The position numbers and the translations under genes are program-made. The notes beneath the pieces were generated by a model. It was given only the letters and a program-made list of their open reading frames with translations, was not told the DNA's origin and searched no databases. This document shows, piece by piece, positions 27,509-36,179 of a stretch of 64,000 bases of DNA (the first letter of the stretch is position 1; each line of letters begins with the position of its first letter). The stretch lies in the NCBI GenBank assembly GCA_002730555.1, contig PCAM01000003.1:56198-120197 (forward strand), read 5' to 3'. The DNA is from Chloroflexota bacterium (GTDB lineage Bacteria > Chloroflexota > Dehalococcoidia > Lucifugimonadales > Lucifugimonadaceae).

Positions 27509-27684
27509 TTCCCTCCGCGGCGGGGAGAGGGGCAAACCGCAGGCAGAACTGCCCCATATGTCATCCCGAGCGAAGCCGAGGGGCCTTCACCGACAAACTG
27601 TCCAACGGGAACATACCAATGACGCGAAAACCGTCGTCTCCTTCACCCCGTAGTGCACGTGCCCCTCTCCCACCGGGAGAGGAA
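27509..27684. repeat. Cluster of palindromic intergenic repeats
   Basis: Between the aldo/keto reductase and the mutarotase-like gene lie a CCCTCCGCGGCGGGGAGAGG palindrome (27509-27532), a partial ATCCCGAGCGAAGC element (27558-27590) and CCCCTCTCCCACCGGGAGAGG (27662-27684). No coding sequence was seen in this 293-bp gap. Confidence 0.6.
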
Positions 27685-27689
27685 ACAAC

Positions 27690-28772
27690 CTACCCGCGGG
27701 TCACCACGCCGTCAGCGCTGATCCCCGTGACAGGCTCCGCCCCCGTGTACGCGACCGCCTTGATCGTCACAGACAGCGACTCTCCTGCCCCGAAGTGCCG
27801 TGCCGTGCCGTTCTCGATGGCCTCCGCCAGCCCACCGTTGGAAAGCGACGTGCACGGCTCGAGCCCCACGTTGTAGCAACGACCGTACCACGGATAGCCC
27901 CAGCCCCCGCCCAGGTTTCGCCAGTACCAGAGGTAACTGAACACCTCCGTCGGAAACCGCAGGCCAAAGCCGACGCCCGTCTCCTCGTTCGTGACGGCGT
28001 ACCAGCCCTCCGGCATCTCCGTCATGTACGCCATATCCAATGATCGGTCCTCGATGGGCGGCATGCGCGCGAAATCGATCAACGACCCGTCTTTGGCAGG
28101 GACATTAGGCCAGGGGCCCCTGTGGTTTGTCACAAGCTTTGAAGATTCGGCCGTGGCCTCGGTATCCGTCAGCACCGTGCACGCCGGAACGTCCAGCCGG
28201 CAATGCTCCGAGAGGAACGGCGGACCGATCGCCAGGTGCTCCAGCCACACGCAATCGGCATCTTCCTCGCCATCGTTCGTCAACGTCTCGTCCAGCGTCA
28301 GGACGCCGCTGCCGGATTCCAGCGTGAGCGTCTTGGTGACGGAGAAAGGCGTGCGGTAGCCACGGACGCTGAATATCACGGCCACGCGCTCCGGGGTATC
28401 CTCGCCAATAACGACGTCCCACGGGATGGTGCTCACCTCTGCGTGCAGCCCGAGCTCCGCTCCCGCCACGGTCGACGGGTACCCGCCGTGCGGCACCACC
28501 GTCTGCCATCCGCCCTCGTACACGTCGAGCCAGTTGTTCTCAGCGCCGCCGGTTGTCGGGATGAACTTCTGGGGATCCCGAACGCCCCACGGCGAGCGCC
28601 ACATGAAGTCGGTGTCGGAGGGCTTGTGAACGATGCTGTAGATGTCGGCGCCCTTATCGGCGAGCACAATGACGCGCAGCAGCTCGTTCTCCAGCACCAC
28701 CGTCCGCAGCCCGCGATAGGTCCAGGCGCTGGAAATCCGACAACCGTAAGTACGTTCACCCTCGTAGTGCAT
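27690..28772 (-). CDS. Aldose 1-epimerase-like protein (DUF4432-type)
   Basis: 360 residues from the ATG at 28772, with AGGA 5 nt upstream. Galactose-mutarotase-like beta-sandwich: RTVVLENELLRVIVLADKGADIYSI near the start, FMWRSPWGVRD, TGGAENNWLDVYEGGWQ, VWLEHLAIGPP and YPWYGRCYNVGLEPCTSL near the end. Such proteins bind or epimerise sugars. It follows a Zn-alcohol dehydrogenase after 40 nt in one operon, suggesting sugar or polyol oxidation. Confidence 0.78.
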   Translation of the reverse strand: MHYEGERTYGCRISSAWTYRGLRTVVLENELLRVIVLADKGADIYSIVHKPSDTDFMWRSPWGVRDPQKFIPTTGGAENNWLDVYEGGWQTVVPHGGYPSTVAGAELGLHAEVSTIPWDVVIGEDTPERVAVIFSVRGYRTPFSVTKTLTLESGSGVLTLDETLTNDGEEDADCVWLEHLAIGPPFLSEHCRLDVPACTVLTDTEATAESSKLVTNHRGPWPNVPAKDGSLIDFARMPPIEDRSLDMAYMTEMPEGWYAVTNEETGVGFGLRFPTEVFSYLWYWRNLGGGWGYPWYGRCYNVGLEPCTSLSNGGLAEAIENGTARHFGAGESLSVTIKAVAYTGAEPVTGISADGVVTRG

Positions 28773-28812
28773 GGTTCCTGCCCCTTCTCCTGATTTCGTG
28801 TTGCAATAGCGT

Positions 28813-29841
28813 TCAGGCGTCCGGCGACACCAGGATTCGGAATACTTCCTTGGACTCTGCCGCCATGCGTTCAAATCCGTCCGGGATCACGCGCCCGAGC
28901 GAAATGCGATCCGATACCAGTTCGCTGAGCCGTATCTCCCTCTCCGCGACCAACCGCACCGCAGCGGCCATGTCGCCGGTTCCGGCGGCGACGCTGCCGA
29001 TCACCCGGAGTTCTTTCCCGACGATCACGTTGAAATCGGCCTCGGGTTTGACGGCGTAGATCCCCACGAGCACGACCGTACCGGCGCGCCTCACCCAGTC
29101 GAAAGCATCGAGCGGTGTACGTGCGGCGCCGGCGGTCTCGACCACGATATCTGGCCCGATGCCGTCCGTCAGATCACGGAGGTGGTCCCCTGCGTCCCCA
29201 CGGCTCGCGTCAATCACCTGGTCCGCGCCAAGCCGGGCTGCCATTTGAAGGCTGCTTTCCCGGATATCCACGGCGTACACCACCGCGCCCGCCGCCTTGA
29301 ACGCCTGCAGGGTCAGCGCCCCGACCGTACCGATCCCGATGACAGCGACCTGGTCACCAACGCGCACGCCGGACCGTCTCACCGCGTGCAGCGCAACCGT
29401 TGCCGGCTCGATAAGTGGCGCTTCGTCGTCCTTCACGGTATCGGGCAGCTTGATCAAGTGATCTGCGGGCCAGGTCATGAACTCGGCAAGCCCACCATCT
29501 CGTCCCAGCCCTGCGACCTCCATATTTGGGCACGTTGCCTGGGAGCCGGACCGGCACCAGTAGCAGACGCCGCAGACAATGACGTTGTCCACCATCACCC
29601 GGTCGCCCACCGCCAGCCCCGATGCATCGGGCGCTATCTCCACGACTCGTCCTGCGACCTCATGTCCCATCACCGTCGGCGTAAACGTGATGTAGGTCGG
29701 CCCGTACTTCCACTCTTCGATATCGGTCGCACAGATCGAGGTGTTCGTTACGCGAATCCTGGCCTCGCCGGGCCCGATTTCAGGTACTGGGATTTCTTCC
29801 AGGCGGATGTCGTTTCTTCCGTGGTAGACGAGAGCGCGCAT
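28813..29841 (-). CDS. Zinc-binding alcohol/polyol dehydrogenase
   Basis: 342 residues from the ATG at 29841 (AGGA upstream). MDR fold: catalytic-Zn motif GHEVAGRVVEIAP, the structural-Zn Cys cluster CGVCYWCRSG...C, Rossmann motif GIGTVGALTLQAF, and an NAD-type Asp in YAVDIRES. It resembles sorbitol, threonine and galactitol dehydrogenases. The N-terminal catalytic Cys is in SICATDIEEW. Probably co-transcribed with the mutarotase-like gene. Confidence 0.88.
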   Translation of the reverse strand: MRALVYHGRNDIRLEEIPVPEIGPGEARIRVTNTSICATDIEEWKYGPTYITFTPTVMGHEVAGRVVEIAPDASGLAVGDRVMVDNVIVCGVCYWCRSGSQATCPNMEVAGLGRDGGLAEFMTWPADHLIKLPDTVKDDEAPLIEPATVALHAVRRSGVRVGDQVAVIGIGTVGALTLQAFKAAGAVVYAVDIRESSLQMAARLGADQVIDASRGDAGDHLRDLTDGIGPDIVVETAGAARTPLDAFDWVRRAGTVVLVGIYAVKPEADFNVIVGKELRVIGSVAAGTGDMAAAVRLVAEREIRLSELVSDRISLGRVIPDGFERMAAESKEVFRILVSPDA

Positions 29842-29980
29842 CGTGTCCTGTTCGTGAATTTGGCCGCCGACTTGAGGGTGCCGCATTCTTTCACGGAGCA
29901 CCCGGCCCGGCAACCGGACAACACCGCTCCGATGCTACGATTCGGCGAAATCTCCTCGCCGCCATTAAAAGGAGCGATAA

Positions 29981-30880
29981 GTGAGCGACGATACAGTCAA
30001 AATTCTGCTCGACACCGATATCGGATCCGACATCGACGATGCGGTCGCACTCGCCTATCTACTCGCACAGCCACGCGCCGAGATCCTTGGCATCACCACC
30101 GTTTCCGGACAGCCGACCGAACGGGCGAAGCTGGTCAGTGCTATCTGCAAGACGGCGGGGCAGGACATCCGGATAGTCCCGGGGTCCGAGAACCGGCTTG
30201 ATGGCCCAACACGCCAGCCGCGGGTTCCACAGGCGTCCGTGCTGCCTAACTGGCCGCATGAGACCGAGTTCAGCGATGACGACGCCATCGAGTTTATGGC
30301 CGAGACGATACACTCCCGGCCGAACGAGGTCGTTCTGCTGGCCGTTGGTCCGATGACAAACGTCGCAAAGCTGTTCACTAAACACTCGGACACCCCGGGC
30401 CTGCTAAAATCGCTCCAACTGATGTTGGGCCGCTTCATCGATCCGTACAACGGCACGCCATCCGCCGAATGGAACGCATACTGCGATCCGACGGCCGCAA
30501 GCATCGTGTATTCGGACGCCGTATCCGGCGGGATCGCCAGCCACACGTCGCTGGGACTGGACGTCACAACGAAGGTCACGATGAATTCGGACGAGGTGAG
30601 ACAACATTTTCAGCACCCGCTATTAATGCCGGTGTACGAGATGTCAGCGGTCTGGTTCGATGAGCGTGCGATCCTGAACTTCCACGACCCCCTGGCGGCC
30701 GTGACGCTGTTCGATGAGGGCATCGTCGAGTTCGAGCGCGGCACGTCCTTGGTGACGCGCGCCGACGACCGGGACGACGGGATAACTGACTGGACGCCAG
30801 ACGGTAACGGCCCGCACCGCGTGGGGGTGAAAGTGGACGCGGCCGGGTTCTTCGAGTCCTACTTCAGCGTCTTCACGTAA
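29981..30880 (+). CDS. Nucleoside hydrolase (IUNH family)
   Basis: 299 residues. Cleaves ribonucleosides to base and ribose. The calcium-binding signature LLDTDIGSDIDDAVAL is near residues 9-24; VLLAVGPMTNVAKLF and EWNAYCDPTAA (with the late Asp) complete the active site, and NFHDPLAAVTLFD closes the family pattern. AAAGGAG lies 7 nt before the GTG start. Divergent from the Zn-dehydrogenase. Confidence 0.9.
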   Translation: MSDDTVKILLDTDIGSDIDDAVALAYLLAQPRAEILGITTVSGQPTERAKLVSAICKTAGQDIRIVPGSENRLDGPTRQPRVPQASVLPNWPHETEFSDDDAIEFMAETIHSRPNEVVLLAVGPMTNVAKLFTKHSDTPGLLKSLQLMLGRFIDPYNGTPSAEWNAYCDPTAASIVYSDAVSGGIASHTSLGLDVTTKVTMNSDEVRQHFQHPLLMPVYEMSAVWFDERAILNFHDPLAAVTLFDEGIVEFERGTSLVTRADDRDDGITDWTPDGNGPHRVGVKVDAAGFFESYFSVFT

Positions 30881-30907
30881 CCGCCCCCCGGACCCAGCCA
30901 AGGACAA

Positions 30908-30947
30908 TCCCCTCTCCCGGCGGGAGAGGGTTAGGGTGAGGGAGAAG
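30908..30947. repeat. GGGAGAGGGTTAGGGTGAGGG-type palindromic repeat
   Basis: CCCCTCTCCCGGCGGGAGAG forms a hairpin and is followed by TTAGGGTGAGGG. Related copies are near 27509, 27662, 47673, 47840, 52589 and 61001. Confidence 0.75.
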
Positions 30948-31016
30948 CCCTGATCAGGAATCCCGTCACAGAACTCTGAACGTGTCTTTCTCGTATCTGC
31001 AGAAATGAAGGAACAG

Positions 31017-32264
31017 ATGTCACTAGACAACCTGACCATCACCGGCATCGAGATGCTGTGGTTTGAGCACATCCTCGAGAACGTCGGGACCGACTACAAC
31101 AGCTTCAACATGGTGTACGAGGCGGGCGCACGACGGACATCACGGGAAGGAATCCTCCGCATCCACACCTCGGAAGGCGTCATCGGGGACCACGTCGGAC
31201 TGCGAGGACCGACCGCCGAGCAGGTCAAGATGCTGACGGACTACCTGATCGGCAAGAACCCGCTTGAACGGGAAGTGATCTACCAGGACTCCAAGCGCGG
31301 CCTCAGGCACTTCGACATGACCGGCACCGGGCCGGTAGATATCGCCCTCTGGGATATCGCTGGCAAGCTGTTCAACGCCCCGCTCTACCGCATGCTCGGC
31401 GGAACTCGGAAACCGCTCCCCGCATACGCCAGCACGCTGCACGGCGACGAGAACGGCGGTCTGGGAACGCCCGGCCAGTTCGCCGATTTCGCCCAGCAGT
31501 GCAAAGAGATGGGCTACAACGCCTTCAAGATCCACGGTTGGGGCGACGGCCCAATCTCACGGGAAGTCGCAAACGTGCTTGGCGTGCGAGATCGTGTCGG
31601 GCCGCACATGGCGCTCATGATCGACCCCGCATGTGAGTACGAGAACTTTGCGGAGACGCTGGCCGTTGGTCGCGCCTGTGATGAGGCCGATTTCTTCTGG
31701 TTTGAGGACCCGTACAAGGACGGCGGCGTGTCTCAGTTCGCACACCGCAAGCTGCGCGGGATGATCAAGACGCCGATCCTCCAGACGGAGCACATCCGGC
31801 TACTGGAACAGCATGTCGATTTCATAGTCGCCGACGCCACCGACTTTGTTCGGGCGGGAGCACACGAGGACGGCGGGGTCACCGGGACGATGAAGATCGC
31901 CGCCGCGACGGAGGGTTTCGGGCTGGACGTGGAACTGCACGGTCCCGGGCCGGTCCACCGCCACATCATGTCGGCGATCCGCAACACCAACTGGTACGAG
32001 CTGGGATTGATCCATCCGATGGTGCGCACCACCAAATCCCCGGTCTACCTTAACTACAGCGACGACCTGGATGCCATCGACTCGGACGGCAACGTGTACG
32101 CGCCAGAAGGCCCAGGGATTGGCGTGGAGATCGACTGGGACTTCGTACGCGCCCACCAGGTCGACCGCGCCACGTGGGGCAGCGTACCGGAGCCAAGGGC
32201 CGCTTATGTGGCGCCAACTGCGGAGGATGCGGCAGTTGAGGTTGAGCGGGGCATTACCGATTAG
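31017..32264 (+). CDS. Enolase-superfamily enzyme (mandelate racemase/muconate lactonizing type)
   Basis: About 415 residues from the ATG at 31017, which has AAGGA at good spacing; an ATG at 31005 lies inside that site. Capping domain: EGILRIHTSEGVIGDHVG. Barrel: IALWDIAGKLFNAPLYRMLGG, KIH at the KxK position (AFKIHGWGD), metal ligands Asp in LMIDPACEY, Glu in FWFEDPY and Glu in LQTEH, and a His in VELHGPGP. Likely a sugar-acid or hydroxy-acid dehydratase or racemase. It follows the nucleoside hydrolase on the same strand. Confidence 0.87.
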   Translation: MSLDNLTITGIEMLWFEHILENVGTDYNSFNMVYEAGARRTSREGILRIHTSEGVIGDHVGLRGPTAEQVKMLTDYLIGKNPLEREVIYQDSKRGLRHFDMTGTGPVDIALWDIAGKLFNAPLYRMLGGTRKPLPAYASTLHGDENGGLGTPGQFADFAQQCKEMGYNAFKIHGWGDGPISREVANVLGVRDRVGPHMALMIDPACEYENFAETLAVGRACDEADFFWFEDPYKDGGVSQFAHRKLRGMIKTPILQTEHIRLLEQHVDFIVADATDFVRAGAHEDGGVTGTMKIAAATEGFGLDVELHGPGPVHRHIMSAIRNTNWYELGLIHPMVRTTKSPVYLNYSDDLDAIDSDGNVYAPEGPGIGVEIDWDFVRAHQVDRATWGSVPEPRAAYVAPTAEDAAVEVERGITD

Positions 32265-32289
32265 TTAATACACCTCGTCGCTGGATGCG

Positions 32290-32425
32290 TCCTTCGAGAG
32301 CCTCAGGACTCGGTGGTTTCCGGTACGCGTGGTGCCGAGGTGCGTTCAACTGGCTTCCGCCAAACACCTCTTTGAGTCTCAGAAAACGCGGCACCCTGAA
32401 TAAGTCTCCCGAGGCTCTCGAAGGG
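32290..32425. repeat. Inverted repeat with CTTCGAGAGCCTCAGG ends
   Basis: CCTTCGAGAGCCTCAGGA (32290) and CCCGAGGCTCTCGAAGGG (32408) form inverted ends about 120 bp apart. A single related CCCTGAGGCTCTCGAAG end occurs at 56942. No gene was seen in this gap. Confidence 0.65.
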
Positions 32426-32447
32426 CGCTCTTCCGGCAATCCAACCC

Positions 32448-33872
32448 CTACCCTGTCCGCCCGCCAATCGGCGCAACAGGCGCCCCGCTCTTCACGAACT
32501 GGCCGTACTCCCGTCCCAGCCTGACCTCGCCGTCCTCCATCAGCACTTCGCCGCGGAGCAAAGTCATCATGATGGCGCCCTTCAGCTCCATGCCCTCGTA
32601 GGGCGTGTAGCCGGCCTTGCCGAGCATGTCCGCCTCTTTGATCGTGTGTATCCGTTCCGGATCCACGATCGCCAGGTCGGCGTCTGAGCCCACCTGGATG
32701 GTGCCTTTCTGCGGGTAAAGACCAAATATGCGGGCCGGATTCTCGGCCATCACACGGGCGAACCAACGGGGACCAAGGCCTCGCTCTTCGACGCCCTTCG
32801 AGTACACGATCGGCGCGACCGTCTCGATACTTGGCGCGCCGAACGGCACCGGCAACTCCGTGCCCGGCATGAAGAAAACGTTATCTGCGCCCTTCATCTT
32901 GTCTTCGTACGGGTGCGGCGAGTGGTCGCTCCCTATGCAGGAGATGTACCCGGCCTCGAGACCTTCCCACAGTGCATCGTGATCGCCGCCAGCTCGGTAG
33001 CGCAACGGCGGGCCGATCTTGAGCAGCGGTCCCCACTTCTCGTAGTCCTCGGCCGCCAGCAGTAGATACTGCGGGCAGGTCTCCGTCCAGATCGGCAAAC
33101 CCTCCGCCTGCGCCCGTTTCACCCGTTCCAGTCCAAGCCTGGTGCTCAGGTGCACGATGTAGAGTGGGCTGCCCGTCATCTTCGCCAGAGCGATCGCCCG
33201 ATTGACCGCCTCTTCCTCCACCCACGGCGGCGCAACGTCCGGGAAGTCCGACGGCGCAACCCGTCCCTCGTCCCTGAACCGCTTCTCCAGGTGGTCGATC
33301 ACGTCGCCGTTCTCGCAGTGGAGTTGCGTGACGCCGCCGTTGTTTCCGATCAGTTCCATCGCGTTGATGATGAACTCGTCATCCACCATCGTTCGGGGCC
33401 GGCGACTCTTGTAAGTCATGAACGCCTTGAACGAGCGGATCCCCATGTCCATCGCGGCCGGGATGCCCTCGAACACGTACGGATCCGCACCAAGCATCAG
33501 GTGCAGACCCATGTCGATCACCGATCCGGCGTTTATCTCTCCGCTGATCCGCGTAGTCGCCGCCGGTAGACCTTCGTGGTCGGCGTGATTGGGCTCGCCG
33601 AACGGGATGATGGTCGTCAACCCGGCCTTCGCCGCCATCTTCCCGGCCAGTTCAAAATCCTCCCAACCGCGAAAGTGGGCGTGTCCGTCAATGGGCCCCG
33701 GCAGAACATAGCGTCCTGAGGCGTCTATCTGGCGATCGGCCTCCGGCATCGAATCAGGCGAACCGATGGCCACGACGCAGCCGTTCTTTATGGCGATCGA
33801 CGCCTCCACCTCTGAAGTTGCGGTGACGACGAGTCCCCCGGCAACAACCGTATCCACTCTCTGCTTTGCCAC
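32448..33872 (-). CDS. Dihydropyrimidinase/hydantoinase-like amidohydrolase
   Basis: 474 residues. Cyclic-amide hydrolase of the hydantoinase/allantoinase/dihydroorotase group. Binuclear metal site: GPIDGHAHFRG (HxH), the carboxylated-Lys segment SFKAFMTYKS, LHCENGD, VHLSTRLG and the Asp of GSDHSPHPYE. Composite beta-sandwich at both termini (GGLVVTATSEVEASIAIKNG and the GSDADLAIVDPE block). Last gene of an operon with a NIPSNAP-type protein and a D-aminoacylase, so hydantoins or N-acyl or N-carbamoyl amino acids are plausible substrates. Confidence 0.85.
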   Translation of the reverse strand: MAKQRVDTVVAGGLVVTATSEVEASIAIKNGCVVAIGSPDSMPEADRQIDASGRYVLPGPIDGHAHFRGWEDFELAGKMAAKAGLTTIIPFGEPNHADHEGLPAATTRISGEINAGSVIDMGLHLMLGADPYVFEGIPAAMDMGIRSFKAFMTYKSRRPRTMVDDEFIINAMELIGNNGGVTQLHCENGDVIDHLEKRFRDEGRVAPSDFPDVAPPWVEEEAVNRAIALAKMTGSPLYIVHLSTRLGLERVKRAQAEGLPIWTETCPQYLLLAAEDYEKWGPLLKIGPPLRYRAGGDHDALWEGLEAGYISCIGSDHSPHPYEDKMKGADNVFFMPGTELPVPFGAPSIETVAPIVYSKGVEERGLGPRWFARVMAENPARIFGLYPQKGTIQVGSDADLAIVDPERIHTIKEADMLGKAGYTPYEGMELKGAIMMTLLRGEVLMEDGEVRLGREYGQFVKSGAPVAPIGGRTG

Positions 33873-33923
33873 TGTCTCATGCTCCCCATAAACTTCTGGC
33901 TTAGCGTTATTGTTAGACAGGTA

Positions 33924-34589
33924 TTAATCGTGACGAGGCCCGAACGAGAAATTCTTCATCAGGTGCACCCACTGGGACCTAGTAAGCTGAGCACGCCGGT
34001 TTCGACGACGCCAGCTGCTCTCCCATTCCTCGTCTGAGATGTTGTCCGGGCGCCCAGTCCAAACCCGCGTCGCCTCCCAGTGAGATGGCGAGTGATAGCC
34101 GGTCAACAGAGTCACTTCCAGCGGATATCCCGCGCCGACCGTCTTCCACAACCCCAGTATCCGGGCGTCCTGCTGCTCTATACGCGGCCACACTCCGTTT
34201 TCCGACATGTCCACAACCTCGTCCAGGCCGTCCGGATCGATCTGAAATCGACGGTAGCCAAAGAATTCACGATCGTGCTCCGCCGGGATCGTAGCCAGCG
34301 GGCGCACCGCTACCGGCCTCATGAGCCGCACCGACTCGGTCTCCACCAGCGGAGAGCGTTCATACGCCGCCGTGGAGGATTCCCAGGCCGATATGTCCTT
34401 GAACGCCGTCACGCGCAAAACATCCGTCTCTGGAGCCCCGATTATCGTGCCCATTACCCGGAGTACCTCGCCACCGGGCCGATGTAGCCCCGGGTAATCG
34501 CCAGAGGTGACCTGCTCCAAAAACTCGGGGAGCGCACCGTGCAGAAGCGACGTGCTGCGCGCTTCGTAAATCAGGTCCAGTGGCATCAA
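33924..34589 (-). CDS. NIPSNAP-like dimeric alpha/beta-barrel protein
   Basis: 221 residues with two repeats of the same fold: IYEARSTSLLHGALPEFLEQV ending near VLRVTAFKDISAWESS, and FFGYRRFQIDPDGLDEVVDM ending near VTLLTGYHSPSHWEA. Such ferredoxin-like repeats are typical of NIPSNAP proteins, which often sit next to catabolic enzymes. Biochemical role unknown. It starts one base before the D-aminoacylase stop, so the two are tightly coupled. Confidence 0.6.
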   Translation of the reverse strand: MMPLDLIYEARSTSLLHGALPEFLEQVTSGDYPGLHRPGGEVLRVMGTIIGAPETDVLRVTAFKDISAWESSTAAYERSPLVETESVRLMRPVAVRPLATIPAEHDREFFGYRRFQIDPDGLDEVVDMSENGVWPRIEQQDARILGLWKTVGAGYPLEVTLLTGYHSPSHWEATRVWTGRPDNISDEEWESSWRRRNRRAQLTRSQWVHLMKNFSFGPRHD

Positions 34590-36179
34590 TTACGTCCTTG
34601 CCCGGCCGCGCTTGAGGGGGCGGCCAGCCAGATTCCCTGTGTTTTCACCTTCATCGATCACGACCTTGCCGTTAACGATCACGTACGGGATCCCTTCCGG
34701 AAACACCTTGGGGTTCGCCTTGGTCGCCCGGGTTTTCACGTTCTGGGCGTCAAATATGACGATGTCCGCCCGGAACCCGTCACGGAGGATGCCCCTGTCC
34801 GGGATACCCATCCGCTGCGCCGGGAACGAGGTCATTTTGCGAATCGCTTCGGGAAGCCTGAGGTTCTTCTCTGCTCGCACGAACTCCGCCAACACCAGCG
34901 GGAAGCAGCCGTACGATCGCGGGCTCGGGTAATCCCCAAACAGCAGGGCATCGCTTCCGATCATTCCATACGGGTGCGACACAAATTCGGAGAGCGTGTG
35001 CGGGTTGGTCCCAAGAGCCACCGTGGAAATCCCAAGGTTCTCTTCCACCAGAAGGTCCATGAGCGCCTCTACAGGCTCCTGCCCCCGCATCATCGCGATC
35101 TCGCTAACGGAATGACCATCGTACCCGCGATTCTGCGGCTGTCTGAAGTTCGTCAGCCAGTTCTCTCTGAGGTCTCGCCATGCGGAACCGCCGTCCGACA
35201 TTTCAGACGTGATGCGCTCACGGTCGGCGCCGTTCGTGAGGGCCCGCTTGAGTCGCTCAACGCCACCGTCCATCGTCCACTGCGGCAGTGCGATGGTCAC
35301 CCGCGTTCCCGAGTACGGGTAGGTGTAGCAGTCAAACGTGACGTCCATGCCACTATCAACGGCGTCTTCAACCAGCCCCAGGTAATCGTGGTGGCTCCCT
35401 ACTCCCTGCGCGCCCTGCCGATAATGCGTCAGATGGATCGGGATGCCGCTGCCCCGCCCTATCTCCAGAGCCTCCTCCCACGGCGCTAGCAAGCCCTGTG
35501 AGAGCAGCGAGGCGCGCGTGTGCGTGTGGTAGAAACCGCCCAGCCTTGCAGCCTCCGCGCTCAGTTCGATCAACTCCTCGGTGGACGCGTACGAGCCCGG
35601 GGGGTAGTCGAGACCGGTAGACAGTCCCCATGCGCCCTCTTCCATCGTCTCCCGTACCGCCGCGCGCATATTGGCGATCTCGTCCCGGGTCGCCGGCCTG
35701 TCCTCCCAGCCGACGCCCCAAATGCGCACCGGCGAGTTGCCGAGTATGTAGCAGATATTAACGGCGACACGCTCGTAGAATTTCGCCAAGAATTCCGTCA
35801 GGGTTAGCCAGTCCGCCGGCTCGGGCGGATAGCCGTTCAGGCCGTTGTCCAGCTCGATGAACTGCCGTAGTTCGTCGTGCGTACGGAACGGCGTCCATGA
35901 GTTTCCGTCGATGCCGATCAGCTCCGTCGTGACCCCCTGACGGATCTTGGGGTCGTGGTGCGGCTCGCCGAGGATCGTCAATCCGGCGTGGGAATGGACA
36001 TCAATAAATCCGGGAGACACGACATGATCCCTGGCGTCGATCGTCCGATGCGCCTCGATGTGGTCGTGCTCACCGCGATGAATGGACACGGTATCGCCCT
36101 CGACGAGCACCGTGGCGTAAAACCCTGGACTGCCGGCCCCGTCGATCACCTGTCCGTTCACGATCTTGATATCAACCAA
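34590..36179 (-). CDS. N-acyl-D-amino-acid deacylase-like amidohydrolase, metal Cys missing
   Basis: 529 residues from a TTG start with AAAAGGA upstream. D-aminoacylase layout: beta-sandwich NGQVIDGAGSPGF, HxH in GFIDVHSHAG, metal His in YHTHTRAS and IHLTHYRQG, and Asp in GSDALLFGDYPSPRSYG. The metal-binding Cys that family members carry in GNCG is replaced: here the segment is ELIGIDGNSW, with Asp at that place. The paralog at 52905 keeps the Cys. Head of an operon with NIPSNAP and hydantoinase genes. Confidence 0.83.
   Translation of the reverse strand: MVDIKIVNGQVIDGAGSPGFYATVLVEGDTVSIHRGEHDHIEAHRTIDARDHVVSPGFIDVHSHAGLTILGEPHHDPKIRQGVTTELIGIDGNSWTPFRTHDELRQFIELDNGLNGYPPEPADWLTLTEFLAKFYERVAVNICYILGNSPVRIWGVGWEDRPATRDEIANMRAAVRETMEEGAWGLSTGLDYPPGSYASTEELIELSAEAARLGGFYHTHTRASLLSQGLLAPWEEALEIGRGSGIPIHLTHYRQGAQGVGSHHDYLGLVEDAVDSGMDVTFDCYTYPYSGTRVTIALPQWTMDGGVERLKRALTNGADRERITSEMSDGGSAWRDLRENWLTNFRQPQNRGYDGHSVSEIAMMRGQEPVEALMDLLVEENLGISTVALGTNPHTLSEFVSHPYGMIGSDALLFGDYPSPRSYGCFPLVLAEFVRAEKNLRLPEAIRKMTSFPAQRMGIPDRGILRDGFRADIVIFDAQNVKTRATKANPKVFPEGIPYVIVNGKVVIDEGENTGNLAGRPLKRGRART

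Noticed and set aside
29182..30201. Plus-strand open frame covering the Zn-dehydrogenase and the start of the nucleoside hydrolase
   Set aside because: Overlaps two confident genes; His/Arg/Pro-rich, no recognisable domain.
30908..30947. CRISPR-like repeat arrays from the recurring palindromes
   Set aside because: Copies are dispersed, vary in sequence, and are not separated by uniform spacers; no cas gene is present.
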